DNA from: Pseudochrobactrum kiredjianiae
GTDB taxonomy: Bacteria; Pseudomonadota; Alphaproteobacteria; Rhizobiales; Rhizobiaceae
Direction: 5' to 3'
Assembly (NCBI RefSeq): GCF_030362795.1
Contig: NZ_JAUCBM010000001.1
Location: forward strand, 372,001-436,000
DNA length: 64,000 bases
This document shows positions 56,598 to 64,000 of this stretch, one piece after another. Both the position numbers and the translations under genes were made by a program. Below the pieces are notes generated by a model, which saw nothing but the letters and a program-made list of their open reading frames with translations, did not search any database and was not told the DNA's origin. How positions within the stretch are numbered: position 1 is the first letter of the stretch; each line of letters begins with the position of its first letter.

Positions 56598-57709
56598 CAG
56601 AATGTGATCACCGAACGGATCGACTTGCCTTCATGCATCAGATCAAACGCGGTGTTGATCTCGTCAAGCGGCATTTTATGGGTGATCAGATCATCAATAT
56701 TGATCTTGCCGTCCATGTACCAGTCAACGATTTTCGGCACATCGGTGCGGCCGCGTGCGCCACCGAATGCTGTGCCTTTCCAGACGCGGCCGGTAACCAG
56801 CTGGAACGGGCGGGTGGCGATTTCCTTACCAGCTTCGGCAACGCCGATGATGATGCTTTCACCCCAGCCGCGATGGGTGCACTCCAGTGCCTGACGCATG
56901 ACATCGGTATTACCGGTGGCGTCAAAGGAATAATCAGCACCGCCGTCAGTCAGATCCTGAATAGCCTGCACCACTTTGTCATTACCGACTTCCAGTGGGT
57001 TGATAAAGTCGGTCATGCCGAATTTTTTCGCCATTTCCACTTTGCCCGGATTGATATCAACGCCGATGATCTTATCGGCACCAACCATACGCGCGCCCTG
57101 AATAACATTGAGGCCGATACCGCCGAGGCCGAAGACCACCACATTGGAACCCGGGCGTACTTTTGCAGTGTAAATCACCGCGCCGATACCGGTGGTGACA
57201 CCGCAGCCGATATAGCAAATCTTGTCGAAAGGAGCGTCTTCACGCACTTTGGCCAGCGCGATTTCCGGCAGAACGGTAAAGTTCGAGAAGGTCGAGCAGC
57301 CCATATAATGGAAGATTTCACCACTATCACAAGAGAAGCGCGAGGTGCGGTCCGGCATCAGCCCCTGACCCTGCGTCGCGCGGATCGAGGTGCAGAGATT
57401 GGAGCGCTGTGACAGGCAGGTTTTGCATGAACGGCATTCCGGTGTATAAAGCGGAATCACGTGGTCACCCGGACGCAGCGTGGTGACGCCGGCGCCGACT
57501 TCACGCACGATACCTGCGCCTTCATGGCCGAGAATGGCCGGAAACTTGCCCTCAGAATCAAGGCCGGACAGCGTATAGGCATCGGTATGGCAAACGCCGG
57601 TTGCCATGATTTCCACCAGCACTTCACCTGGCTTCGGGCCACCGATTTCGATTGTTTCAATAGTGAGGGGCTTATTGGCCTCCCAGGCAACAGCTGCGCG
57701 CGATTTCAT
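56597..57709 (-). CDS. adhC: S-(hydroxymethyl)glutathione dehydrogenase (class III alcohol dehydrogenase)
   Basis: A 370-residue zinc- and NAD-dependent enzyme oxidising S-hydroxymethylglutathione, the formaldehyde adduct. Catalytic-zinc residues are in MATGVCHTDAYTLSG and LGHEGAGIVREVG; the structural zinc loop is CRSCKTCLSQRSNLC; the NAD fold is VVVFGLGGIGLNVIQGA. The class III marker CDSGEIFHYMGCSTFSNF is present. AGAGGA precedes the ATG. It lies 29 bases after frmR. Also called frmA. Confidence 0.98.
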   Translation of the reverse strand: MKSRAAVAWEANKPLTIETIEIGGPKPGEVLVEIMATGVCHTDAYTLSGLDSEGKFPAILGHEGAGIVREVGAGVTTLRPGDHVIPLYTPECRSCKTCLSQRSNLCTSIRATQGQGLMPDRTSRFSCDSGEIFHYMGCSTFSNFTVLPEIALAKVREDAPFDKICYIGCGVTTGIGAVIYTAKVRPGSNVVVFGLGGIGLNVIQGARMVGADKIIGVDINPGKVEMAKKFGMTDFINPLEVGNDKVVQAIQDLTDGGADYSFDATGNTDVMRQALECTHRGWGESIIIGVAEAGKEIATRPFQLVTGRVWKGTAFGGARGRTDVPKIVDWYMDGKINIDDLITHKMPLDEINTAFDLMHEGKSIRSVITF

Positions 57710-57738
57710 GGCTTTGTTCCTCTTTAAATCAGTGTCTT

Positions 57739-58020
57739 TTATTTCAGATAAGAGCGGATAATCCGCATAAGCTGGTCGATTTCTGTATCCATCTCAGTCG
57801 GAGTCAGAGCTGCTTGCGGTTGCTGGAAGGTCTCTTTTAAATGGCTTTCCAACACCTCAGCCATCAGGCCGGTAGCGGCGCCGCGCATGGCGGCAAGCTG
57901 CTGTAAAAGCGCGCCGCATTCTGTGCCTTCCTCAACCGCACGCTCAAGCGCCTCCGCCTGTCCTTTAATACGGCGCAGGCGTGTCATGACGCGTTTCTTG
58001 GCTTCCGGTGAGTGGGGCAT
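57739..58020 (-). CDS. frmR: FrmR-type formaldehyde-responsive repressor
   Basis: A 93-residue all-helical CsoR/RcnR/FrmR-family regulator starting MPHSPEAKKRVMTRLRRIKG. Pro2, Cys35 and His60 sit at the positions that sense formaldehyde in FrmR (the aldehyde bridges the N-terminal Pro and Cys35). Position 64 is Thr, not the His of the nickel/cobalt sensor RcnR, so formaldehyde sensing is preferred. GGCGGA lies before the ATG at 58020; upstream codons to 58152 cover the promoter. It leads and should repress its own operon. Confidence 0.93.
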   Translation of the reverse strand: MPHSPEAKKRVMTRLRRIKGQAEALERAVEEGTECGALLQQLAAMRGAATGLMAEVLESHLKETFQQPQAALTPTEMDTEIDQLMRIIRSYLK

Positions 58021-58047
58021 AGTTTTCCGCCGTTTGAATTTATGATG

Positions 58048-58076
58048 AAAATATATACTATGGGGGAGTATGTCAA
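58048..58076 (-). promoter_or_regulatory. frmR promoter with embedded FrmR operator
   Basis: On the minus strand, -35 TTGACA (58071-58076), a 17-base spacer and -10-like TATTTT (58048-58053). The spacer contains ATACTCCCCCATAGTAT (58055-58071), an ATACT/AGTAT inverted repeat around a C-run, the arrangement known for FrmR/RcnR operators. Repressor bound here would block RNA polymerase. Confidence 0.85.
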
Positions 58077-58164
58077 TTGATGTGCAGTCTCTGTTCCTCA
58101 AGAATAGTAAAGCACATTGCGGCTGTTTATAATTCGCTGTAATCAGAATCATTTATCAGGTGCG

Positions 58165-60648
58165 TTGTCTTTGCCTCAGCAGTCCGTTTCATCCCTTCCG
58201 CTTTTGCCTGTCCGTGAGGCACTGCCGCAACTGGATCATGCCTTGCAGGCTGGTGGCTCTGCCGTTCTGGTTGCGCCGCCCGGTGCGGGTAAGACGACTT
58301 TGGTGCCGTTGCATCTGTTGCAGGCAGACTGGCGCAATGCTGGACGGATTATTGTACTGGAGCCGCGCAGACTGGCGGCACGGGCTGCGGCCACACAAAT
58401 GGCGCGTTTGCTGGGCGAAGAGGTTGGCAAGACGGTCGGCTACCGGATGCGTCTCGACAGCCGCTATAATGCGCAGACGCAAATTCTGGTGGTGACGGAA
58501 GGCGTGTTTGCACGCATGATCCTTGATGATCCGGAATTGTCCGGTATCAGTGCGGTGCTGTTTGACGAATTTCATGAGCGCAGACTGGATGCCGATTTTG
58601 GTCTGGCATTGGCACTGGATGTGCAGGGAGCCTTGCGTCCCGATCTCAAAATTCTGGTGATGTCAGCAACGCTTGACGGTGCGCGGGTGGCGGAACTGCT
58701 CGATAATGCGCCGGTGGTGGAGAGTGAAGGCCGCAGTTTTCCGGTGGAAATCCGCTATCAGGAACGCAAAACCGATGAACGGATTGAAGATGCAATGGCG
58801 CGGACAATCCGCGCGGTTCTGGCGGATGAGCAGGGCAGTTTGCTATGTTTTCTGCCCGGTCAGGGCGAGATTGAGCGCACAGTCCGTGCCCTTGAAGGGC
58901 GTGTGGGCGAGCATGTGCTGCTTTGCCCGTTATATGGTGCTATGGACGGGCGCGATCAGGATCAGGCGATTAAACCGGCACCGGAAGGCAAACGCAAAGT
59001 TGTACTGGCAACCTCGATTGCCGAAACTTCGATCACCATTGACGGTGTGCGGGTGGTGATCGATAGCGGGTTGTCACGTCAGCCGCGTTTTGAACCAGCA
59101 ACTGGTCTGACGCGGCTGGAAACCGTGCGTGCATCACAGGCGGCGATTACCCAGCGGGCAGGACGTGCGGGGCGAACCCAATCCGGCATTGCGATCCGGC
59201 TCTGGCATGAGGGGCAGACGTCCTCTCTGCCGCGCTTTACCACGCCGGAAATTCTGGAGGCTGATCTGTCATCGCTGTTGCTCGATTGTGCGGCATGGGG
59301 CGTGCAGAATGTCAGTGATTTGCGTTTGCTGGATCAGCCCTCAGCGGCTAGTCTGAAAGAAGCGGCGACCTTGCTGAAACGGCTTGGCGCATTGGATGAT
59401 GACGGACGGTTGACGGTTTCCGGTGAGCAGATCAGGAAGCTCGCTTTGCCTGTACGACTTGCGCATATGGTGGCAGAGGCAGTCAAACGCGGTGAGGCTT
59501 TGCAGGCGGCCGAGCTTGCTGTGCTGATGACCGAAAGGGGGCTTGGCGGCAACGAGGTTGATCTCGATGCACGGCTTTCCCGCTTCCGCCGTGATCGCGG
59601 CGACCGTGCGCAAAAGGCGCGTGGCCTGGCGCGCTCACTGATTAAAGATTTACCGGCTGCAAATGCGCAAAGCAAAGAAGATGCCCATGCCGGTCGCTTG
59701 CTGCTGGATGCCTATCCGGATCGCGTGGCCAAAGCGCGAGGAAATGGCGGGCAGTTTATTCTGGCGAATGGGCGTGGTGGTGAGTTGGATGCCAGCCAGC
59801 ATCTCTCCCGAGCATCGTGGCTGGTGGTGGCTGATCTGACCGGACGGGCAGGGGCGCAGCGTATTCTCTCTGCCGCTGAGGTGAGTGAAGAGGATATCCG
59901 CAAAAGTCTGGCGAGCCAGATCGAAGGCGGACAGCAGGTGATTTACGACCCTGAACGCAAAGCCTTGCGTGCCCGCGAGGCAGTGCGGTTGGGAGCAATA
60001 ACCCTGACGGAGAAAAATCTGGCGGCACCATCTGGAGAGGCTGCCGATCTGGGCGTTGTTCAAGCTGTTCGCCAATATGGTTTGGATATTCTGCCTTGGG
60101 ACAAATCTTCCTTAACGCTGCGCCGCCGTCTTGGCTGGCTTTATCGCGGACTTGGTGAGCCATGGCCGTCGATGGATGATGAATATCTGCTGGCGACACT
60201 GGAAGACTGGTTGTTGCCATTCCTGACCGGTGAGGCGCGGCTCGATAAAATCAGTCAGTCCGCTTTGATGAATGGTCTGCGCTCCCTCGTGCCGTTTGAT
60301 CTGCAACGGCAGATTGATACACTGGCACCAACGCATTTTACGGTGCCGACCGGCTCCAATATCGCGATTAATTATGAAGGCGATGAGCCGGTAATCGCCG
60401 TGCGGGTGCAGGAATTGTTCGGTTTGACAACACATCCTTCCATTGCCCGCGATACGGTGCCGCTGTTGCTGGAATTATTATCTCCGGCACACCGGCCAAT
60501 CCAGATCACCCGCGACTTGCCAAATTTCTGGAAAGGCTCATGGGCAGATGTGCGTACCGATATGCGCGGCCGTTATCCCCGCCATGTCTGGCCGGAAAAT
60601 CCCGCAGAGGCTGATCCCACTCGACGTGCCAAACCACGCGGGACTTGA
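58165..60648 (+). CDS. hrpB: ATP-dependent helicase HrpB
   Basis: A DEAH/RHA-type helicase of about 827 residues (family about 820-850). Motifs: APPGAGKTTLVPL (Walker A), EPRRLAARAAA, VLFDEFHERRLDADFGLAL (DEFH box), VMSATLDG, LATSIAETSITIDGVRVVID and QRAGRAGRTQSG. The HrpB-specific C-terminal region follows to WPENPAEADPTRRAKPR. No ATG is well placed; TTG at 58165 (MSLPQQSVSSLPLLPV) or 58171 are the best starts, and the open frame reaches 58117. The cellular role is poorly defined. Confidence 0.93.
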   Translation: MSLPQQSVSSLPLLPVREALPQLDHALQAGGSAVLVAPPGAGKTTLVPLHLLQADWRNAGRIIVLEPRRLAARAAATQMARLLGEEVGKTVGYRMRLDSRYNAQTQILVVTEGVFARMILDDPELSGISAVLFDEFHERRLDADFGLALALDVQGALRPDLKILVMSATLDGARVAELLDNAPVVESEGRSFPVEIRYQERKTDERIEDAMARTIRAVLADEQGSLLCFLPGQGEIERTVRALEGRVGEHVLLCPLYGAMDGRDQDQAIKPAPEGKRKVVLATSIAETSITIDGVRVVIDSGLSRQPRFEPATGLTRLETVRASQAAITQRAGRAGRTQSGIAIRLWHEGQTSSLPRFTTPEILEADLSSLLLDCAAWGVQNVSDLRLLDQPSAASLKEAATLLKRLGALDDDGRLTVSGEQIRKLALPVRLAHMVAEAVKRGEALQAAELAVLMTERGLGGNEVDLDARLSRFRRDRGDRAQKARGLARSLIKDLPAANAQSKEDAHAGRLLLDAYPDRVAKARGNGGQFILANGRGGELDASQHLSRASWLVVADLTGRAGAQRILSAAEVSEEDIRKSLASQIEGGQQVIYDPERKALRAREAVRLGAITLTEKNLAAPSGEAADLGVVQAVRQYGLDILPWDKSSLTLRRRLGWLYRGLGEPWPSMDDEYLLATLEDWLLPFLTGEARLDKISQSALMNGLRSLVPFDLQRQIDTLAPTHFTVPTGSNIAINYEGDEPVIAVRVQELFGLTTHPSIARDTVPLLLELLSPAHRPIQITRDLPNFWKGSWADVRTDMRGRYPRHVWPENPAEADPTRRAKPRGT

Positions 60649-60673
60649 ATATTTCGGCTCTGGTGGTCTGTAA

Positions 60674-60746
60674 ATGGCACTCTTCTTCGCTTACCTAGGC
60701 TCACGTACTGGCAGTACGCTCCGCTCCGGTTCTCGTAGAGTACCAT
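60674..60746. repeat. Imperfect 73-base inverted repeat between hrpB and actS
   Basis: Ends ATGGCACTC (60674-60682) and GAGTACCAT (60738-60746) pair with one G-U. The centre is the palindrome GTACTG-G-CAGTAC (60705-60717), with partly pairing arms between. It is not followed by a T-run. It could be an extragenic palindromic or miniature element; only one copy is in the window. Confidence 0.5.
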
Positions 60747-60887
60747 TTTCGACTCACCGTAACCAAAATATGGCGGGAGCGTTCGGGGAGAATTAGCCTG
60801 CGGCAGGATGGCGCAGATTAACTTGCGTGTGCGCGGATTTTGCCGCATAAGGCATTGTGTACGAGACATTTTACGGGGAAAGACTGA

Positions 60888-62192
60888 ATGGCAAATGGCG
60901 ATCTGATTAACCGGGCCTCGTCGCTTTCCCGTCGTTTACGTCTGACAACATTGGTACGTGTGCGCTGGTTTGCCATTACCGGTCAGACTGCCGCCGTATT
61001 GTTTGTTTCTCTCTCTCTGCATTTTGTTTTCCCGCTCGGGATCAGCTTTGCACTGATCGCCGTGTCGGCATGGCTGAACCTGTTTCTGTCCTTCCGCTAT
61101 CAGCTCAATCATCGTCTGGATTTGCGCACTGTTCTGTTGGTGCTGGCCTTTGATATTCTGCAACTCACCGGCTTGCTATATCTGACCGGCGGCCTGCAAA
61201 ATCCGTTTGCTGTTTTGCTGGTCGTGCCGGTGATTATTGCGGCAACAGCACTCTCAGTGCGCAGTATTCTGCTGCTTGGCCTGATGGCTATTGGTTGTGC
61301 CAGTGTTCTTGTGGTGTGGCATCTGCCGCTGCCTTGGTATAGCGGCGTGGCACTGGAATTGCCGCTGATGTTTGTCATCGGCGTCTGGTGTGCCATTGCA
61401 TCCACGCTGATTTTCAGCGGCGTCTATGTCTATCGTATTGCCGAAGAAGCGCGCCTTTTAGGCGATGCTCTGAGCGCGACTGAACTGGTGTTGCAACGTG
61501 AGCAGCATCTATCGGCGCTTGATGGTCTTGCCGCTGCCGCTGCCCATGAATTGGGAACACCATTAGCAACCATCACATTGGTGGTGAAGGAAATGCAGCG
61601 CGCTTTGAAAAATGATGATCGTTATGCAGAGGATATCCAGCTGCTGTCTTCACAGGCACAGCGTTGCCGTGAGATTTTGCGACGTCTCACCAGTCTGTCT
61701 TCGGAGGGCGAAGAGCATATGTCGAAGCTGGCATTGTCTTCGCTGATTGAAGAGGTGATTGCACCGCATCGTAATTTCGGCATCCAGATTGATGTTGAGA
61801 AAAAGCCCGATCCAAAATCGACTGTTACAGAGCCGGTGGTGCGACGTAATCCCGGTGTGATTTATGGTCTTGGCAATCTTATCGAAAATGCGGTGGATTT
61901 TGCCAAGACCGAAACACAGGTGATCTGGGGCTGGGACGATCAGTCGGTGCGTATTACGATCCGCGATGACGGGAAAGGTTTCTCGACGGATATGCTCGAC
62001 CGGATCGGCGAACCTTACATGTCGCGTCGTAATGATGAGCGCAATGGCGGTGGTCTGGGGCTTGGTCTGTTTATTGCCAAGACATTGCTGGAGCGTTCCG
62101 GTGCATATATCTCCTTTGCCAACCGGCCGGAGCCTGGACAGAGCGGCGCAGAGATCACAATTGTCTGGGCGCGTCAGGCACTGACGGCTTAA
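60888..62192 (+). CDS. actS: Redox sensor histidine kinase ActS/RegB
   Basis: A 434-residue membrane kinase with about six transmembrane helices in the first 185 residues. The quinone-sensing heptad GGLQNPF lies at residues 101-107. The dimerisation H-box AAAHELGTPLATI has phosphorylated His220, and the redox-box Cys260 is in QRCREILRRL. ATPase boxes are NLIENAVDFAK (N), DDGKGFS (G1) and GGGLGLGLFIAKTLLE (G2). It pairs with actR downstream to control respiratory and acid/redox genes. Confidence 0.95.
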   Translation: MANGDLINRASSLSRRLRLTTLVRVRWFAITGQTAAVLFVSLSLHFVFPLGISFALIAVSAWLNLFLSFRYQLNHRLDLRTVLLVLAFDILQLTGLLYLTGGLQNPFAVLLVVPVIIAATALSVRSILLLGLMAIGCASVLVVWHLPLPWYSGVALELPLMFVIGVWCAIASTLIFSGVYVYRIAEEARLLGDALSATELVLQREQHLSALDGLAAAAAHELGTPLATITLVVKEMQRALKNDDRYAEDIQLLSSQAQRCREILRRLTSLSSEGEEHMSKLALSSLIEEVIAPHRNFGIQIDVEKKPDPKSTVTEPVVRRNPGVIYGLGNLIENAVDFAKTETQVIWGWDDQSVRITIRDDGKGFSTDMLDRIGEPYMSRRNDERNGGGLGLGLFIAKTLLERSGAYISFANRPEPGQSGAEITIVWARQALTA

Positions 62193-62361
62193 ATATGATT
62201 CTTTCATTCCGTCAATGTGGAGAAATTTGGTTTTTTGAATAAAATATTTGTGAAATGCTATCAATTTCGGCATTTTACATTAATAGTTACATTGCATATT
62301 TGACTTTTTGACGCAGGCGCAGCAAGAAGTAAAAAGACAAAAGACGAGTAAGGAATACCTG

Positions 62362-62925
62362 ATGGATGATATGAGTCAGGATGATCACCTTGCCATCGGC
62401 AGTGATCCTTCGCTTCTTCTGGTTGATGATGATAAACCGTTTCTGCAGCGGCTCGCACGAGCTATGGAAAGTCGCGGCTTTACAGTGACAACAGCAGACT
62501 CCGTTGAGGAGGGCATTGCTGCTGTGAAACTGGCTGCACCGGCCTATGCCGTTGTGGACATGCGTCTTGGTGACGGCAATGGTTTGGACATTATTGAGGC
62601 TATTCGCACCAAGCGCGAAGATACCCGCGCAATTGTGCTGACCGGCTACGGCAATATTGCCACTGCGGTCAATGCGGTCAAAATCGGTGCTATTGATTAT
62701 CTCTCCAAGCCTGCGGATGCGGATGAAGTTTTTGCAGCGCTCACACGCCGTGACGGTGAGAAGATTGCACCGCCGGAAAATCCGATGTCAGCAGATCGGG
62801 TGCGCTGGGAGCATATTCAGCGTGTTTATGAAATGTGCGAGCGCAATGTTTCTGAAACCGCACGCCGTTTGAATATGCATCGCCGCACATTGCAGCGTAT
62901 TCTTGCCAAACGCGCTCCGCGTTAA
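62362..62925 (+). CDS. actR: Redox response regulator ActR/RegA
   Basis: A 187-residue response regulator. The receiver domain has the acidic pocket VDDDK, phospho-acceptor Asp66 in VVDMRLGDGNG, Thr/Lys in VLTGYG and YLSKPADA. A Pro-containing linker leads to a Fis-type helix-turn-helix (NVSETARRLNMHRRTLQRIL), nearly invariant in RegA/PrrA/ActR. AAGGA before the ATG at 62362 supports this start rather than the TTG at 62308. It lies 169 bases after actS. Confidence 0.96.
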   Translation: MDDMSQDDHLAIGSDPSLLLVDDDKPFLQRLARAMESRGFTVTTADSVEEGIAAVKLAAPAYAVVDMRLGDGNGLDIIEAIRTKREDTRAIVLTGYGNIATAVNAVKIGAIDYLSKPADADEVFAALTRRDGEKIAPPENPMSADRVRWEHIQRVYEMCERNVSETARRLNMHRRTLQRILAKRAPR

Positions 62926-62964
62926 GGTTTTATGATATGTGCCGGCTGATCAGGTCAGTCGGCA

Positions 62965-63007
62965 TTAGAGCGCCGTGTGCCGGATCGGCACACAAAGGAC
63001 GCTCTAA
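62965..63007 (-). repeat. Intergenic palindromic element, family A (copy 4)
   Basis: TTAGAGCG (62965-62972) faces CGCTCTAA (63000-63007) with nested GTGTGCC/GGCACAC. It is the reverse complement of the ccmB-ccmC copy. The following ACTTTAAAAATTATGC looks like a remnant of the second module. Confidence 0.78.
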
Positions 63008-63024
63008 CACTTTAAAAATTATGC

Positions 63025-63510
63025 TTACGTGCGTGGCATCGCCACGCCTGCCATTTCCGCGAGTGTCAGCCGGTTAGCACCAATCCTTGCCAGTTGTAAT
63101 GTCAGAGCCTTGCGTGTGGCTGGTGCAAGTTTGTGTTCTGGCGCATCACGCAGAATTTCCCCGCCATATCCGTCTGAGAGAATAAAACCGCAATCTTCAG
63201 GGAAAATGTCGCGCGGGACTTGTTCGTGAGTGGCAAAAAACAACCGGTCGCAATAATTGCGGTAATCCGGCCATTTCTGATCGGCCTTCCAGTCCTCGAC
63301 CGATGATTTGATTTCTATAATCCAGATTTCGCCTTTGCGGGTCAGACCAATCAGGTCAGCCCGTCTGCCGGAACGCAAAGAAACTTCCGGCAAAACGTGA
63401 ATATTCAGATCAAGACACAGGCGCTGTACACCACGGCGAACCAGCAAAGCTAATTCTGACTGACGACCGTCTATGAGCGGATGTTGCTGAAAAGGTGAGA
63501 TAATCGGCAT
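63025..63510 (-). CDS. mmcB: MmcB-family DNA repair protein
   Basis: A 161-residue protein matching the alphaproteobacterial MmcB family: LALLVRRGVQRLCLDLNIHVLPEVSL, RRADLIGLTRKGEIWIIEIKSS (an E-D-ExK nuclease-like core) and DYRNYCDRLFFAT. The family is linked to the DNA-damage response in Caulobacter and has a PD-(D/E)xK-type fold; nuclease activity here is inferred. The start at 63510 (MPIISPFQQHPLIDGRQSEL) gives the usual N-terminus; the frame extends to 63564. Confidence 0.87.
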   Translation of the reverse strand: MPIISPFQQHPLIDGRQSELALLVRRGVQRLCLDLNIHVLPEVSLRSGRRADLIGLTRKGEIWIIEIKSSVEDWKADQKWPDYRNYCDRLFFATHEQVPRDIFPEDCGFILSDGYGGEILRDAPEHKLAPATRKALTLQLARIGANRLTLAEMAGVAMPRT

Positions 63511-63675
63511 ATTTGTCTGTTGTTTCCGGATATTGCTTTTGCAGGCAATATAATTGACTGTCACTTTTGATGGGGACTTATAAAAAAGATAATCATGGTT
63601 AATCTTTGGTTAATCATCAGTAATTACTCTCCTGACAACAATCATCACTGCAAAAACGATTTTCTGAGGGGAAAA

Positions 63676-64000
63676 ATGGTGTTCAGAAATGCTCTCTCTG
63701 CTGCCGGTTTTATTCTGACACTGGGTTTGGTCGGTTGCTCGACCACGGCACCTTTTCAGACCAGCACAGCATCCTATTCCAGCGTGACTGATGCAAGCTA
63801 TGTGCTGCCAACTGTTCCTGTTCAGAAAATCGCACCGGAATATCGCCGCCAGCTGGTTAAATACGATACCAAAGAAGCGCCGGGCACGATCATTGTCGAT
63901 ACGCAGAACAAATTTTTGTACCTTGTGGAGCCGGACGGCAAAGCAATGCGTTATGGTATCGGTGTCGGTCGTGAAGGCTTTCAGTGGAAGGGTAGTGCCA
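63676..64000 (+). CDS. L,D-transpeptidase lipoprotein (5' part, cut by window)
   Basis: The first 108 codons are visible. The N-terminus MVFRNALSAAGFILTLGLVGCSTT is a lipoprotein signal with Cys21 as the acylation site. A linker and the start of a YkuD (L,D-transpeptidase) domain follow: GTIIVDTQNKFLYLVEPDG, MRYGIGVGREGFQWKG. GAGGGG precedes the ATG. The catalytic HG..SHGC region lies beyond the window. Such enzymes make 3-3 crosslinks or anchor outer-membrane proteins to peptidoglycan. Confidence 0.9.
   Translation, partial: MVFRNALSAAGFILTLGLVGCSTTAPFQTSTASYSSVTDASYVLPTVPVQKIAPEYRRQLVKYDTKEAPGTIIVDTQNKFLYLVEPDGKAMRYGIGVGREGFQWKGSA

Noticed and set aside
56591-57412. 273-codon plus-strand open frame
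   Set aside because: Antisense to adhC, whose zinc and NAD motifs are intact.
60573-60869. 98-codon minus-strand frame between hrpB and actS
   Set aside because: It spans the imperfect inverted repeat and the hrpB end; no ribosome-binding site or family resemblance.
63031-63047. GCGTGGC-ATC-GCCACGC inverted repeat at the end of mmcB
   Set aside because: Short 7-bp stem inside the coding end with no T-run; not strong enough to call a terminator.

Overview
The window looks like a chromosomal segment of an alphaproteobacterium of the order Rhizobiales, most likely Brucellaceae (Brucella/Ochrobactrum/Pseudochrobactrum-like). The evidence is a 2882-residue cyclic beta-1,2-glucan synthase, an ActS/ActR (RegB/RegA) redox pair, the acnA | ccmABCD-ccmG arrangement, an MmcB-type protein, and intergenic two-palindrome mosaic repeats of the RIME kind. 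Almost every gene is a recognisable housekeeping or metabolic gene. I see no tRNA, rRNA, insertion sequence, prophage or CRISPR array.

Layout. 1-6 kb: the 5' part of acnA (minus) diverges from a ccmABCD-ccmG cytochrome c maturation cluster. 6-11 kb: a methyltransferase, a secreted hypothetical protein, ilvD, a stand-alone Lrp/AsnC ligand-binding domain, an MliC-like protein and a small lipoprotein. 11-15.4 kb: a sulfate/thiosulfate ABC importer (sbp-cysT-cysW-cysA). 15.8-24.4 kb: cgs. 24.6-34 kb: pncB, a PfkB-family sugar kinase with an SDR, glpK with a GNAT gene, a class A PBP, an acyltransferase and a short RNase D. 34-43 kb: an M20 peptidase, a candidate small RNA, polA, a DbpA/DeaD-type RNA helicase and an Ldh-family dehydrogenase. 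42.8-47.8 kb: a cobalamin riboswitch followed by btuB-btuF-btuC-btuD-like genes. 47.9-54.5 kb: gyrB, a copper oxidase with a small His-rich secreted protein, and a cytochrome P450. 54.5-58.1 kb: a formaldehyde-detoxification operon (frmR-adhC-GNAT-DUF1345-fghA) with a readable FrmR-type operator. 58.1-64 kb: hrpB, actS, actR, an MmcB-like gene and the start of an L,D-transpeptidase lipoprotein.

Functional units visible from layout are haem attachment to cytochromes c (ccm), sulfur import (sbp/cysTWA), osmoprotective or host-interaction glucan synthesis (cgs), B12 uptake under riboswitch control, copper handling, glutathione-dependent formaldehyde oxidation and redox signalling.

The least expected structure is outside the proteins. 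(i) Tandem repeats of 33-34 bp span the stop codons of cysW and of the M20 peptidase gene. In the latter, three copies in three reading frames each encode a similar C-terminal peptide plus a stop. (ii) A hairpin-rich, terminator-ended segment with a C8 loop lies on the minus strand upstream of polA. (iii) Two families of two-hairpin intergenic elements recur, one copy lying inside the formaldehyde operon. (iv) Strong stem-loops lie in the leader of the RNA helicase and upstream of cgs. Everything here was read by eye; no database search or folding program was run, and start sites are inferred from reading frame and ribosome-binding site.
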